Of a DNA stretch of 64,000 nucleotides, positions 42,347 through 60,744 are shown in pieces. Source of the stretch: Pisaster brevispinus (Eukaryota > Echinodermata > Asteroidea > Forcipulatida > Asteriidae); contig JAMKCF010000173.1 in the NCBI GenBank assembly GCA_023634235.1, positions 1-64,000 on the forward strand, written 5' to 3'. A program made the translations under genes and the position numbers. Positions within the stretch are counted from its first letter, which is position 1. Every line of letters begins with the position of its first letter. Below the pieces are notes generated by a model, which did no database searches, had not been told where the DNA came from, and was given only the letters and a program-made list of their open reading frames with translations.

Positions 42347-43156
42347 TTACTGTTTTCAAAGTTGTGGTCCAAGTCGCCAGCATAGCAGCTCCTCTTAAAG
42401 GATTGGGATGCCCGTTGAAGGATCGCCCCTGACAAAGGCGGGGACGCAATTGGATTTGCTCATGGCCATTCAGGGCAAATCCCGCCAGAACCGCTTGAGT
42501 GGTCATCATCGGGGCCAAAGCTGACACAATGGAGGTAGCTGCTTAAGCATAGGAAAAACTAAGTAATCGTAGAAAATAATTATGCTTAACGGAATACGGT
42601 TGGCAGCTCATTATTGTCTGAGAAGTAATTTGTTGAAGACGAAAAGAAAAGAGGGGAGGAAAAATACAACAAAAACAAAACAAACACAAATTAAAAGCGC
42701 AAGAAAGGACTTGTAAACAGATTTCAACCCTCAACAAACAACTTCATTGAATAATACCCCAAACATTACGTGGGGGACCAACAAACAACTTATAAATAGA
42801 ATTCCACCTCCATTTTGGAAAAGGGAAAAGACTCCCCCACGGACGGTTGAGTTTCCTTTGCCATAACAAGAAACAGTTTCGGGAGTATCGCCATGACGTC
42901 TAACATTAAGAATGGTGGGTGTCGGTGGTTTTAATTTTGTTTAAACGATGTTACTTATGGACAGTGAGTGCCCCAATAGTGTTTTAGACTTTATGTACTT
43001 TGTATTTAAACGTAATTTAAACAGAAATATAGGACAACAAAAGGAAGATAGGAGTGTAGGAAACGAATAGACAAGTTGTTTATCTCTTTTTTGAACTTGT
43101 GGTGGCTCTGAAAAGAGCCGTTGTTTTCAATGTGGGATTCTTAGCAGGGTTACTGC

Positions 43157-43558
<402 letters not shown>

Positions 43559-43697
43559 TTAGGCAAGCGTTGCGGACGTGGGCGTCGAAACCATCCATGA
43601 TTTGTTGACAAACAAAACAAACTCAAGACAATCTCAGCAAAACAAAAGTTGAAAATCAAACCTGACTTTTTTTTTATTGATTTCCCCAAGAGGGGAG

Positions 43698-43890
43698 TGT
43701 GGGCCGATCCCGGCAGTAGTGCAAAACCGGGCCAACCCGTGGCCAGGACGGGGCAAGCCCCTCTTCCATGGCCGATCATCCAAAAATCAGATTAATATAC
43801 TTGCTGCTCGATGAGCAGCATTTCAGATATTATTCTGAAAAGAACAGATTTCTTAGAAATAACTTCCCAGCCAAAAGGCCGAGAAGCGAT
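43698..43890 (-). pseudogene. U2: U2 snRNA, unit 7, with 20-nt scar in branch-recognition region
   Basis: Full-length U2 except that 16 nt (U2 nt 22-37) are replaced by an unrelated 20 nt at 43850-43869. This removes part of stem I flank and most of the GTAGTA branch-recognition core, so it should be non-functional in splicing. Promoter and 3' end remain; a defective RNA could still be made. Confidence 0.93.
43850..43869. other. Scar at the U2 target site
   Basis: The inserted 20 nt read ttcttagaaataacttccca. With two flanking bases they contain ATTTCT-T-AGAAAT (43848-43860), a near-perfect palindrome. The scar lies across the bond used by both retroelements. It does not match the 3' ends of either element in the window. 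Confidence 0.85.
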
Positions 43891-44838
43891 ACTCACAAAG
43901 TTTTCCCAAGAATAATGCAGCCTCCGCAATGACACGAGTCACACGAGATGCCATGGTGCCACAAGAGGGCGCTGTTACTTTTTGCCAACTCGCCACACAC
44001 GGGAAACATTGGGGGTGCAAAATATACCGCAACTCTGATTGTACACAAAGCAAGCGCTTGCACGAAAACTGCAATACAACCAAGTGTTAACGCATGCTAT
44101 ACGCAAGTACATGTGAATTCTGAGTTTATGTTGACGTTGTACAGTGTTGCCTGGGTGGGAAGTGTTTGTCGCGCGTGTCTATTTTTGTTTCCGCGCGCGT
44201 TAAGACAATGGACATTGCAAACACGCAAAACACAACACAGTACTCGCTGTGGGATGCTCATTACGCATAAAAATTGTACATAGAAACAACATGTGTGTGA
44301 TGTACTGTGTGTACACACACACACGCTACGGGCGGTTTGCGGAATTAGAGAAGGGGGAAAATACTGAATAAAACAAAACAGCGGGGTTTAGGAAAGAAAG
44401 GCGGAAATACAAAGATTAATGGATCGAGACATATAAAGAGGATAGAGCCTCTCTCCAGATTATATTTTTCACCTTGTTGTTGCATGGGGTTGGGTGTGCT
44501 AAGCAATTTCGTTCGTTAATATTTCGCAGACGTTGTTTTCACCTTGGTTTTTTGGTGTTTTTTAACGAGTAGCAACAAAATTTAATGTTTTTCTGTTCTC
44601 TGTAGGACTTTTTTTAATGAAGTGATAAACCCGCTTGTTTATGTTTTAAAAAGAAAAGCTGGATGGAAAAGAAAGTCATGTGAAGAAACCAAAGAAAGGA
44701 ATCATAAGGAATCATAAGGAATCATTTCTAATTTAACTTCGGGGCCTTACAAATGCAATCAAGTTTAGAATCTCTCTTTGGATTAATGTGGTGGCTCCGT
44801 AAGAGCCGTTTGGTTTAGTAGTCCAGCAAGATATGAAT

Positions 44839-45639
<801 letters not shown>

Positions 45640-46587
45640 ACTCACAAAGTTTTCCCAAGAATAATGCAGCCTCCGCAATGACACGAGTCACACGAGATGC
45701 CATGGTGCCACAAGAGGGCGCTGTTACTTTTTGCCAACTCGCCACACACGGGAAACATTGGGGGTGCAAAATATACCGCAACTCTGATTGTACACAAAGC
45801 AAGCGCTTGCACGAAAACTGCAATACAACCAAGTGTTAACGCATGCTATACGCAAGTACATGTGAATTCTGAGTTTATGTTGACGTTGTACAGTGTTGCC
45901 TGGGTGGGAAGTGTTTGTCGCGCGTGTCTATTTTTGTTTCCGCGCGCGTTAAGACAATGGACATTGCAAACACGCAAAACACAACACAGTACTCGCTGTG
46001 GGATGCTCATTACGCATAAAAATTGTACATAGAAACAACATGTGTGTGATGTACTGTGTGTACACACACACACGCTACGGGCGGTTTGCGGAATTAGAGA
46101 AGGGGGAAAATACTGAATAAAACAAAACAGCGGGGTTTAGGAAAGAAAGGCGGAAATACAAAGATTAATGGATCGAGACATATAAAGAGGATAGAGCCTC
46201 TCTCCAGATTATATTTTTCACCTTGTTGTTGCATGGGGTTGGGTGTGCTAAGCAATTTCGTTCGTTAATATTTCGCAGACGTTGTTTTCACCTTGGTTTT
46301 TTGGTGTTTTTTAACGAGTAGCAACAAAATTTAATGTTTTTCTGTTCTCTGTAGGACTTTTTTTAATGAAGTGATAAACCCGCTTGTTTATGTTTTAAAA
46401 AGAAAAGCTGGATGGAAAAGAAAGTCATGTGAAGAAACCAAAGAAAGGAATCATAAGGAATCATAAGGAATCATTTCTAATTTAACTTCGGGGCCTTACA
46501 AATGCAATCAAGTTTAGAATCTCTCTTTGGATTAATGTGGTGGCTCCGTAAGAGCCGTTTGGTTTAGTAGTCCAGCAAGATATGAAT

Positions 46588-46971
<384 letters not shown>

Positions 46972-48012
46972 TTATTACTTACTTAGCAAGAAACTGAAAG
47001 ACACGCTTAGCGTTGTAGTTCTTGGGAATGACACCGTGGACTGTCAGGAGGGTACTTATGGCGTTCTGGGGGATCCTGAATGCACCAATCAGGTTTCTCC
47101 TCGCATGGACGCGCCCGGGGGTCCGGGGTCAGCGGAGCATTCTCCTCGGCGGGGCCGACCAGCGGCAGCACGCTGGTCGATTGAGGGATAATTACTGTGG
47201 TTCCCACCCACGGAAAAGAAGGAGAAGGACGACGACGACGACGACGACGACGACGACAACAACAACAACAACAACAGCAAAAACATCAATGACCCAAAGT
47301 GACAAACAAACGTCATGTTGTTGTTTTTTTGGTGTGTGTTTGTTTGTGTATATATTTAGATTAAATTTGTTTCTCTTTGTTTAAATTGTGTAAATTAATG
47401 TTGTCGTGATGTTGAAGTGGAGTATTGCATCAAGACAACCAGCGGCCCCCCCCCAAAAAAAAAGGAAAGGTAAAGTGCAACCTACCCAAAATGTATGTAC
47501 GCCTTCAAGTTGGATGTGTTGACCCTCACTTAACTCGATGTCACAGTTGCATCCAGAAACTTATGAAAGCCGAGCGTGGCCTTTGAACTGCCTATAATCA
47601 GAGAAGGAAATACCAAAAAAGAACAGAAGTTTAAAATGAGCAATGCATGTGCCTATAAACGCCAAAAAATGATAAACTAGCTTATTAAAACATTGTTCAA
47701 GATGATTTGGACTCGAATAATTAACTTCTTCTTTATATGAAATTATAAACTTTAAAAGCGGAAAGAAACGGCAGGAAGGACCTACTCATCATAAATTAAG
47801 GTTATATCTTAATAAATTAAGGTTCTTGTAACACCATAAAATAATGTTCTTGTAATAAAATCATGTTATGTTATTTTATGTGATAAAAACTGTGGAGGGA
47901 TGGTGGGGGGATGGCGGAGGAAGTCAATACGACACGCATGTTTAAATCTCTCTTTGGGAAATGTGTTGGCTCTGAAAAGAGCCGTTTGGATTATGCATGA
48001 CCTCGGGCCAGC

Positions 48013-48381
48013 TTATTTTGAAGTTGTGTACTTGGTGACCGCCTTGGTGCCCTCACTGACAGCGTGCTTGGCCAGCTCACCGGGGAGAAGGAGTCGAACT
48101 GCAGTCTGGACCTCTCGGCTGGTGATGGTTGATTTCTTGTTGTAGTGTGCCAATCGAGAAGACTCGGCGGCAATGCGCTCGAAGATATCGTTTACGAAGC
48201 TGTTCATGATGGACATCGCCTTGCTCGAAATTCCCGTGTCGGGATGGACCTGCTTCATGACCTTGTAGATGTAAATTCCGTAGCTCTCCTTGCGGCGACG
48301 TCGCCTCTTCTTGTCTGTCCGGAGTGGACCCTTGGTGTTACCGGCTTTCTTCTGTCCCTTTCCACTTGCTTTAGGAGGCAT
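48013..48381 (-). CDS. H2B: Histone H2B, unit 8
   Basis: Protein identical to the other complete H2B copies. Stem-loop at 47968-47983. Confidence 0.99.
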   Translation of the reverse strand: MPPKASGKGQKKAGNTKGPLRTDKKRRRRRKESYGIYIYKVMKQVHPDTGISSKAMSIMNSFVNDIFERIAAESSRLAHYNKKSTITSREVQTAVRLLLPGELAKHAVSEGTKAVTKYTTSK

Positions 48382-49225
48382 GGTGACTAGAGTGTTTATT
48401 TGAAGCGTACTGAATTGATAGACAAAATCAGACTGATGGCCCGTACAACGGAGAACGTTTAGCTTTATACTGCGCCTGGAGGATCCGGTGTCCAGTGGCC
48501 ATTGTTACAATTCGCGCCTCACCCTGTGGGCAGTGAAGCGGTCTGGTGATTTTCTAATATTGTACAACCAGTAGGGGGGGGGGGTCCAAAACTTCCCCTT
48601 CCCGAAATGGGTGTTTGAATTGGGCAGGCAACCATTGAAAACAAACAGTTACTATTATTTTTAATATAAACGAAATAGAACCTCACTTTGGTCCAGTTCA
48701 AACCAACCAAATTACATTCATACTAATTTTAGTGTACCGATTATTTCCCAAGAAGAAGAAATATGCACAAAAACATAGAGCGCCAATCCCAAAGAAATGG
48801 GTGGATACAAAAATGTATCAATTTTTAACAGACAATGAATGGAAGTGAATAAAATAATGGACGAGCGGGCGAGCTAGTGAGTGCGTGGGGTGATAGTCAC
48901 CCACTGAAAAGAAAAGAAGAGAAGAAAAAAAAGAGAAAAAAACGATGTAATGTAACAGTTGACAGTTATAATCTGTGAATCTGCAATTATAGAGCAGGCT
49001 ATTGAAGTCATGCCAGAAAGGGGCCACATTCAACATTGGAAACATGTTTTCTGTTATACTTGTTGAGGAAGCTAACTTATGTAATAAGGGGATCTAGTTA
49101 AAATCAATTTTTGTAAGTTTGAAGGAAATAAAACGGAGAACGATAACACAGGGCATGATTACAAAATCTCTTTAAAGAAGTGGTGGCTCTGAAAAGAGCC
49201 GTTTTGTTTAGTAGAAACGAGTTTC

Positions 49226-49645
<420 letters not shown>

Positions 49646-50455
49646 TTACTGTTTTCAAAGTTGTGGTCCAAGTCGCCAGCATAGCAGCTCCTCTTAAAGG
49701 ATTGGGATGCCCGTTGAAGGATCGCCCCTGACAAAGGCGGGGACGCAATTGGATTTGCTCATGGCCATTCAGGGCAAATCCCGCCAGAACCGCTTGAGTG
49801 GTCATCATCGGGGCCAAAGCTGACACAATGGAGGTAGCTGCTTAAGCATAGGAAAAACTAAGTAATCGTAGAAAATAATTATGCTTAACGGAATACGGTT
49901 GGCAGCTCATTATTGTCTGAGAAGTAATTTGTTGAAGACGAAAAGAAAAGAGGGGAGGAAAAATACAACAAAAACAAAACAAACACAAATTAAAAGCGCA
50001 AGAAAGGACTTGTAAACAGATTTCAACCCTCAACAAACAACTTCATTGAATAATACCCCAAACATTACGTGGGGGACCAACAAACAACTTATAAATAGAA
50101 TTCCACCTCCATTTTGGAAAAGGGAAAAGACTCCCCCACGGACGGTTGAGTTTCCTTTGCCATAACAAGAAACAGTTTCGGGAGTATCGCCATGACGTCT
50201 AACATTAAGAATGGTGGGTGTCGGTGGTTTTAATTTTGTTTAAACGATGTTACTTATGGACAGTGAGTGCCCCAATAGTGTTTTAGACTTTATGTACTTT
50301 GTATTTAAACGTAATTTAAACAGAAATATAGGACAACAAAAGGAAGATAGGAGTGTAGGAAACGAATAGACAAGTTGTTTATCTCTTTTTTGAACTTGTG
50401 GTGGCTCTGAAAAGAGCCGTTGTTTTCAATGTGGGATTCTTAGCAGGGTTACTGC

Positions 50456-50857
<402 letters not shown>

Positions 50858-50996
50858 TTAGGCAAGCGTTGCGGACGTGGGCGTCGAAACCATCCATGAT
50901 TTGTTGACAAACAAAACAAACTCAAGACAATCTCAGCAAAACAAAAGTTGAAAATCAAACCTGACTTTTTTTTTATTGATTTCCCCAAGAGGGGAG

Positions 50997-51185
50997 TGTG
51001 GGCCGATCCCGGCAGTAGTGCAAAACCGGGCCAACCCGTGGCCAGGACGGGGCAAGCCCCTCTTCCATGGCCGATCATCCAAAAATCAGATTAATATACT
51101 TGCTGCTCGATGAGCAGCATTTCAGATATTATTCTGAAAAGAACAGATACTACACATGATCTTAGCCAAAAGGCCGAGAAGCGAT
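50997..51185 (-). ncRNA. U2: U2 snRNA, unit 8 (intact)
   Basis: Same sequence as the unit 1 U2. CTCF-like motif at 51254-51268. Confidence 0.95.
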
Positions 51186-52133
51186 ACTCACAAAGTTTTC
51201 CCAAGAATAATGCAGCCTCCGCAATGACACGAGTCACACGAGATGCCATGGTGCCACAAGAGGGCGCTGTTACTTTTTGCCAACTCGCCACACACGGGAA
51301 ACATTGGGGGTGCAAAATATACCGCAACTCTGATTGTACACAAAGCAAGCGCTTGCACGAAAACTGCAATACAACCAAGTGTTAACGCATGCTATACGCA
51401 AGTACATGTGAATTCTGAGTTTATGTTGACGTTGTACAGTGTTGCCTGGGTGGGAAGTGTTTGTCGCGCGTGTCTATTTTTGTTTCCGCGCGCGTTAAGA
51501 CAATGGACATTGCAAACACGCAAAACACAACACAGTACTCGCTGTGGGATGCTCATTACGCATAAAAATTGTACATAGAAACAACATGTGTGTGATGTAC
51601 TGTGTGTACACACACACACGCTACGGGCGGTTTGCGGAATTAGAGAAGGGGGAAAATACTGAATAAAACAAAACAGCGGGGTTTAGGAAAGAAAGGCGGA
51701 AATACAAAGATTAATGGATCGAGACATATAAAGAGGATAGAGCCTCTCTCCAGATTATATTTTTCACCTTGTTGTTGCATGGGGTTGGGTGTGCTAAGCA
51801 ATTTCGTTCGTTAATATTTCGCAGACGTTGTTTTCACCTTGGTTTTTTGGTGTTTTTTAACGAGTAGCAACAAAATTTAATGTTTTTCTGTTCTCTGTAG
51901 GACTTTTTTTAATGAAGTGATAAACCCGCTTGTTTATGTTTTAAAAAGAAAAGCTGGATGGAAAAGAAAGTCATGTGAAGAAACCAAAGAAAGGAATCAT
52001 AAGGAATCATAAGGAATCATTTCTAATTTAACTTCGGGGCCTTACAAATGCAATCAAGTTTAGAATCTCTCTTTGGATTAATGTGGTGGCTCCGTAAGAG
52101 CCGTTTGGTTTAGTAGTCCAGCAAGATATGAAT

Positions 52134-52517
<384 letters not shown>

Positions 52518-53559
52518 TTATTACTTACTTAGCAAGAAACTGAAAGACACGCTTAGCGTTGTAGTTCTTGGGAATGACACCGTGGACTGTCAGGAGGGTA
52601 CTTATGGCGTTCTGGGGGATCCTGAATGCACCAATCAGGTTTCTCCTCGCATGGACGCGCCCGGGGGTCCGGGGTCAGCGGAGCATTCTCCTCGGCGGGG
52701 CCGACCAGCGGCAGCACGCTGGTCGATTGAGGGATAATTACTGTGGTTCCCACCCACGGAAAAGAAGGAGAAGGACGACGACGACGACGACGACGACGAC
52801 GACAACAACAACAACAACAACAGCAAAAACATCAATGACCCAAAGTGACAAACAAACGTCATGTTGTTGTTTTTTTGGTGTGTGTTTGTTTGTGTATATA
52901 TTTAGATTAAATTTGTTTCTCTTTGTTTAAATTGTGTAAATTAATGTTGTCGTGATGTTGAAGTGGAGTATTGCATCAAGACAACCAGCGGCCCCCCCCC
53001 CAAAAAAAAAGGAAAGGTAAAGTGCAACCTACCCAAAATGTATGTACGCCTTCAAGTTGGATGTGTTGACCCTCACTTAACTCGATGTCACAGTTGCATC
53101 CAGAAACTTATGAAAGCCGAGCGTGGCCTTTGAACTGCCTATAATCAGAGAAGGAAATACCAAAAAAGAACAGAAGTTTAAAATGAGCAATGCATGTGCC
53201 TATAAACGCCAAAAAATGATAAACTAGCTTATTAAAACATTGTTCAAGATGATTTGGACTCGAATAATTAACTTCTTCTTTATATGAAATTATAAACTTT
53301 AAAAGCGGAAAGAAACGGCAGGAAGGACCTACTCATCATAAATTAAGGTTATATCTTAATAAATTAAGGTTCTTGTAACACCATAAAATAATGTTCTTGT
53401 AATAAAATCATGTTATGTTATTTTATGTGATAAAAACTGTGGAGGGATGGTGGGGGGATGGCGGAGGAAGTCAATACGACACGCATGTTTAAATCTCTCT
53501 TTGGGAAATGTGTTGGCTCTGAAAAGAGCCGTTTGGATTATGCATGACCTCGGGCCAGC

Positions 53560-53928
53560 TTATTTTGAAGTTGTGTACTTGGTGACCGCCTTGGTGCCCT
53601 CACTGACAGCGTGCTTGGCCAGCTCACCGGGGAGAAGGAGTCGAACTGCAGTCTGGACCTCTCGGCTGGTGATGGTTGATTTCTTGTTGTAGTGTGCCAA
53701 TCGAGAAGACTCGGCGGCAATGCGCTCGAAGATATCGTTTACGAAGCTGTTCATGATGGACATCGCCTTGCTCGAAATTCCCGTGTCGGGATGGACCTGC
53801 TTCATGACCTTGTAGATGTAAATTCCGTAGCTCTCCTTGCGGCGACGTCGCCTCTTCTTGTCTGTCCGGAGTGGACCCTTGGTGTTACCGGCTTTCTTCT
53901 GTCCCTTTCCACTTGCTTTAGGAGGCAT
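53560..53928 (-). CDS. H2B: Histone H2B, unit 9
   Basis: Protein identical to the other complete H2B copies. Stem-loop at 53515-53530. Confidence 0.99.
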   Translation of the reverse strand: MPPKASGKGQKKAGNTKGPLRTDKKRRRRRKESYGIYIYKVMKQVHPDTGISSKAMSIMNSFVNDIFERIAAESSRLAHYNKKSTITSREVQTAVRLLLPGELAKHAVSEGTKAVTKYTTSK

Positions 53929-54774
53929 GGTGACTAGAGTGTTTATTTGAAGCGTACTGAATTGATAGACAAAATCAGACTGATGGCCCGTACAACGGAG
54001 AACGTTTAGCTTTATACTGCGCCTGGAGGATCCGGTGTCCAGTGGCCATTGTTACAATTCGCGCCTCACCCTGTGGGCAGTGAAGCGGTCTGGTGATTTT
54101 CTAATATTGTACAACCAGTAGGGGGGGGGGGGGTCCAAAACTTCCCCTTCCCGAAATGGGTGTTTGAATTGGGCAGGCAACCATTGAAAACAAACAGTTA
54201 CTATTATTTTTAATATAAACGAAATAGAACCTCACTTTGGTCCAGTTCAAACCAACCAAATTACATTCATACTAATTTTAGTGTACCGATTATTTCCCAA
54301 GAAGAAGAAATATGCACAAAAACATAGAGCGCCAATCCCAAAGAAATGGGTGGATACAAAAATGTATCAATTTTTAACAGACAATGAATGGAAGTGAATA
54401 AAATAATGGACGAGCGGGCGAGCTAGTGAGTGCGTGGGGTGATAGTCACCCACTGAAAAGAAAAGAAGAGAAGAAAAAAAAGAGAAAAAAACGATGTAAT
54501 GTAACAGTTGACAGTTATAATCTGTGAATCTGCAATTATAGAGCAGGCTATTGAAGTCATGCCAGAAAGGGGCCACATTCAACATTGGAAACATGTTTTC
54601 TGTTATACTTGTTGAGGAAGCTAACTTATGTAATAAGGGGATCTAGTTAAAATCAATTTTTGTAAGTTTGAAGGAAATAAAACGGAGAACGATAACACAG
54701 GGCATGATTACAAAATCTCTTTAAAGAAGTGGTGGCTCTGAAAAGAGCCGTTTTGTTTAGTAGAAACGAGTTTC

Positions 54775-55194
<420 letters not shown>

Positions 55195-56004
55195 TTACTG
55201 TTTTCAAAGTTGTGGTCCAAGTCGCCAGCATAGCAGCTCCTCTTAAAGGATTGGGATGCCCGTTGAAGGATCGCCCCTGACAAAGGCGGGGACGCAATTG
55301 GATTTGCTCATGGCCATTCAGGGCAAATCCCGCCAGAACCGCTTGAGTGGTCATCATCGGGGCCAAAGCTGACACAATGGAGGTAGCTGCTTAAGCATAG
55401 GAAAAACTAAGTAATCGTAGAAAATAATTATGCTTAACGGAATACGGTTGGCAGCTCATTATTGTCTGAGAAGTAATTTGTTGAAGACGAAAAGAAAAGA
55501 GGGGAGGAAAAATACAACAAAAACAAAACAAACACAAATTAAAAGCGCAAGAAAGGACTTGTAAACAGATTTCAACCCTCAACAAACAACTTCATTGAAT
55601 AATACCCCAAACATTACGTGGGGGACCAACAAACAACTTATAAATAGAATTCCACCTCCATTTTGGAAAAGGGAAAAGACTCCCCCACGGACGGTTGAGT
55701 TTCCTTTGCCATAACAAGAAACAGTTTCGGGAGTATCGCCATGACGTCTAACATTAAGAATGGTGGGTGTCGGTGGTTTTAATTTTGTTTAAACGATGTT
55801 ACTTATGGACAGTGAGTGCCCCAATAGTGTTTTAGACTTTATGTACTTTGTATTTAAACGTAATTTAAACAGAAATATAGGACAACAAAAGGAAGATAGG
55901 AGTGTAGGAAACGAATAGACAAGTTGTTTATCTCTTTTTTGAACTTGTGGTGGCTCTGAAAAGAGCCGTTGTTTTCAATGTGGGATTCTTAGCAGGGTTA
56001 CTGC

Positions 56005-56406
<402 letters not shown>

Positions 56407-56545
56407 TTAGGCAAGCGTTGCGGACGTGGGCGTCGAAACCATCCATGATTTGTTGACAAACAAAACAAACTCAAGACAATCTCAGCAAAACAAAAGTTGA
56501 AAATCAAACCTGACTTTTTTTTTATTGATTTCCCCAAGAGGGGAG

Positions 56546-56734
56546 TGTGGGCCGATCCCGGCAGTAGTGCAAAACCGGGCCAACCCGTGGCCAGGACGGG
56601 GCAAGCCCCTCTTCCATGGCCGATCATCCAAAAATCAGATTAATATACTTGCTGCTCGATGAGCAGCATTTCAGATATTATTCTGAAAAGAACAGATACT
56701 ACACATGATCTTAGCCAAAAGGCCGAGAAGCGAT
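56546..56734 (-). ncRNA. U2: U2 snRNA, unit 9 (intact)
   Basis: Same sequence as the unit 1 U2. CTCF-like motif at 56803-56817. Confidence 0.95.
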
Positions 56735-57682
56735 ACTCACAAAGTTTTCCCAAGAATAATGCAGCCTCCGCAATGACACGAGTCACACGAGATGCCATGG
56801 TGCCACAAGAGGGCGCTGTTACTTTTTGCCAACTCGCCACACACGGGAAACATTGGGGGTGCAAAATATACCGCAACTCTGATTGTACACAAAGCAAGCG
56901 CTTGCACGAAAACTGCAATACAACCAAGTGTTAACGCATGCTATACGCAAGTACATGTGAATTCTGAGTTTATGTTGACGTTGTACAGTGTTGCCTGGGT
57001 GGGAAGTGTTTGTCGCGCGTGTCTATTTTTGTTTCCGCGCGCGTTAAGACAATGGACATTGCAAACACGCAAAACACAACACAGTACTCGCTGTGGGATG
57101 CTCATTACGCATAAAAATTGTACATAGAAACAACATGTGTGTGATGTACTGTGTGTACACACACACACGCTACGGGCGGTTTGCGGAATTAGAGAAGGGG
57201 GAAAATACTGAATAAAACAAAACAGCGGGGTTTAGGAAAGAAAGGCGGAAATACAAAGATTAATGGATCGAGACATATAAAGAGGATAGAGCCTCTCTCC
57301 AGATTATATTTTTCACCTTGTTGTTGCATGGGGTTGGGTGTGCTAAGCAATTTCGTTCGTTAATATTTCGCAGACGTTGTTTTCACCTTGGTTTTTTGGT
57401 GTTTTTTAACGAGTAGCAACAAAATTTAATGTTTTTCTGTTCTCTGTAGGACTTTTTTTAATGAAGTGATAAACCCGCTTGTTTATGTTTTAAAAAGAAA
57501 AGCTGGATGGAAAAGAAAGTCATGTGAAGAAACCAAAGAAAGGAATCATAAGGAATCATAAGGAATCATTTCTAATTTAACTTCGGGGCCTTACAAATGC
57601 AATCAAGTTTAGAATCTCTCTTTGGATTAATGTGGTGGCTCCGTAAGAGCCGTTTGGTTTAGTAGTCCAGCAAGATATGAAT

Positions 57683-58066
<384 letters not shown>

Positions 58067-59109
58067 TTATTACTTACTTAGCAAGAAACTGAAAGACACG
58101 CTTAGCGTTGTAGTTCTTGGGAATGACACCGTGGACTGTCAGGAGGGTACTTATGGCGTTCTGGGGGATCCTGAATGCACCAATCAGGTTTCTCCTCGCA
58201 TGGACGCGCCCGGGGGTCCGGGGTCAGCGGAGCATTCTCCTCGGCGGGGCCGACCAGCGGCAGCACGCTGGTCGATTGAGGGATAATTACTGTGGTTCCC
58301 ACCCACGGAAAAGAAGGAGAAGGACGACGACGACGACGACGACGACGACGACAACAACAACAACAACAACAGCAAAAACATCAATGACCCAAAGTGACAA
58401 ACAAACGTCATGTTGTTGTTTTTTTGGTGTGTGTTTGTTTGTGTATATATTTAGATTAAATTTGTTTCTCTTTGTTTAAATTGTGTAAATTAATGTTGTC
58501 GTGATGTTGAAGTGGAGTATTGCATCAAGACAACCAGCGGCCCCCCCCCCCAAAAAAAAAGGAAAGGTAAAGTGCAACCTACCCAAAATGTATGTACGCC
58601 TTCAAGTTGGATGTGTTGACCCTCACTTAACTCGATGTCACAGTTGCATCCAGAAACTTATGAAAGCCGAGCGTGGCCTTTGAACTGCCTATAATCAGAG
58701 AAGGAAATACCAAAAAAGAACAGAAGTTTAAAATGAGCAATGCATGTGCCTATAAACGCCAAAAAATGATAAACTAGCTTATTAAAACATTGTTCAAGAT
58801 GATTTGGACTCGAATAATTAACTTCTTCTTTATATGAAATTATAAACTTTAAAAGCGGAAAGAAACGGCAGGAAGGACCTACTCATCATAAATTAAGGTT
58901 ATATCTTAATAAATTAAGGTTCTTGTAACACCATAAAATAATGTTCTTGTAATAAAATCATGTTATGTTATTTTATGTGATAAAAACTGTGGAGGGATGG
59001 TGGGGGGATGGCGGAGGAAGTCAATACGACACGCATGTTTAAATCTCTCTTTGGGAAATGTGTTGGCTCTGAAAAGAGCCGTTTGGATTATGCATGACCT
59101 CGGGCCAGC

Positions 59110-59478
59110 TTATTTTGAAGTTGTGTACTTGGTGACCGCCTTGGTGCCCTCACTGACAGCGTGCTTGGCCAGCTCACCAGGGAGAAGGAGTCGAACTGCA
59201 GTCTGGACCTCTCGGCTGGTGATGGTTGATTTCTTGTTGTAGTGTGCCAATCGAGAAGACTCGGCGGCAATGCGCTCGAAGATATCGTTTACGAAGCTGT
59301 TCATGATGGACATCGCCTTGCTCGAAATTCCCGTGTCGGGATGGACCTGCTTCATGACCTTGTAGATGTAAATTCCGTAGCTCTCCTTGCGGCGACGTCG
59401 CCTCTTCTTGTCTGTCCGGAGTGGACCCTTGGTGTTACCGGCTTTCTTCTGTCCCTTTCCACTTGCTTTAGGAGGCAT
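59110..59478 (-). CDS. H2B: Histone H2B, unit 10
   Basis: Protein identical to the other complete H2B copies, but it has one private synonymous change (Pro CCC to CCT; plus-strand A at 59179). Stem-loop at 59065-59080. Confidence 0.99.
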   Translation of the reverse strand: MPPKASGKGQKKAGNTKGPLRTDKKRRRRRKESYGIYIYKVMKQVHPDTGISSKAMSIMNSFVNDIFERIAAESSRLAHYNKKSTITSREVQTAVRLLLPGELAKHAVSEGTKAVTKYTTSK

Positions 59479-60324
59479 GGTGACTAGAGTGTTTATTTGA
59501 AGCGTACTGAATTGATAGACAAAATCAGACTGATGGCCCGTACAACGGAGAACGTTTAGCTTTATACTGCGCCTGGAGGATCCGGTGTCCAGTGGCCATT
59601 GTTACAATTCGCGCCTCACCCTGTGGGCAGTGAAGCGGTCTGGTGATTTTCTAATATTGTACAACCAGTAGGGGGGGGGGGGGTCCAAAACTTCCCCTTC
59701 CCGAAATGGGTGTTTGAATTGGGCAGGCAACCATTGAAAACAAACAGTTACTATTATTTTTAATATAAACGAAATAGAACCTCACTTTGGTCCAGTTCAA
59801 ACCAACCAAATTACATTCATACTAATTTTAGTGTACCGATTATTTCCCAAGAAGAAGAAATATGCACAAAAACATAGAGCGCCAATCCCAAAGAAATGGG
59901 TGGATACAAAAATGTATCAATTTTTAACAGACAATGAATGGAAGTGAATAAAATAATGGACGAGCGGGCGAGCTAGTGAGTGCGTGGGGTGATAGTCACC
60001 CACTGAAAAGAAAAGAAGAGAAGAAAAAAAAGAGAAAAAAACGATGTAATGTAACAGTTGACAGTTATAATCTGTGAATCTGCAATTATAGAGCAGGCTA
60101 TTGAAGTCATGCCAGAAAGGGGCCACATTCAACATTGGAAACATGTTTTCTGTTATACTTGTTGAGGAAGCTAACTTATGTAATAAGGGGATCTAGTTAA
60201 AATCAATTTTTGTAAGTTTGAAGGAAATAAAACGGAGAACGATAACACAGGGCATGATTACAAAATCTCTTTAAAGAAGTGGTGGCTCTGAAAAGAGCCG
60301 TTTTGTTTAGTAGAAACGAGTTTC

Positions 60325-60744
<420 letters not shown>

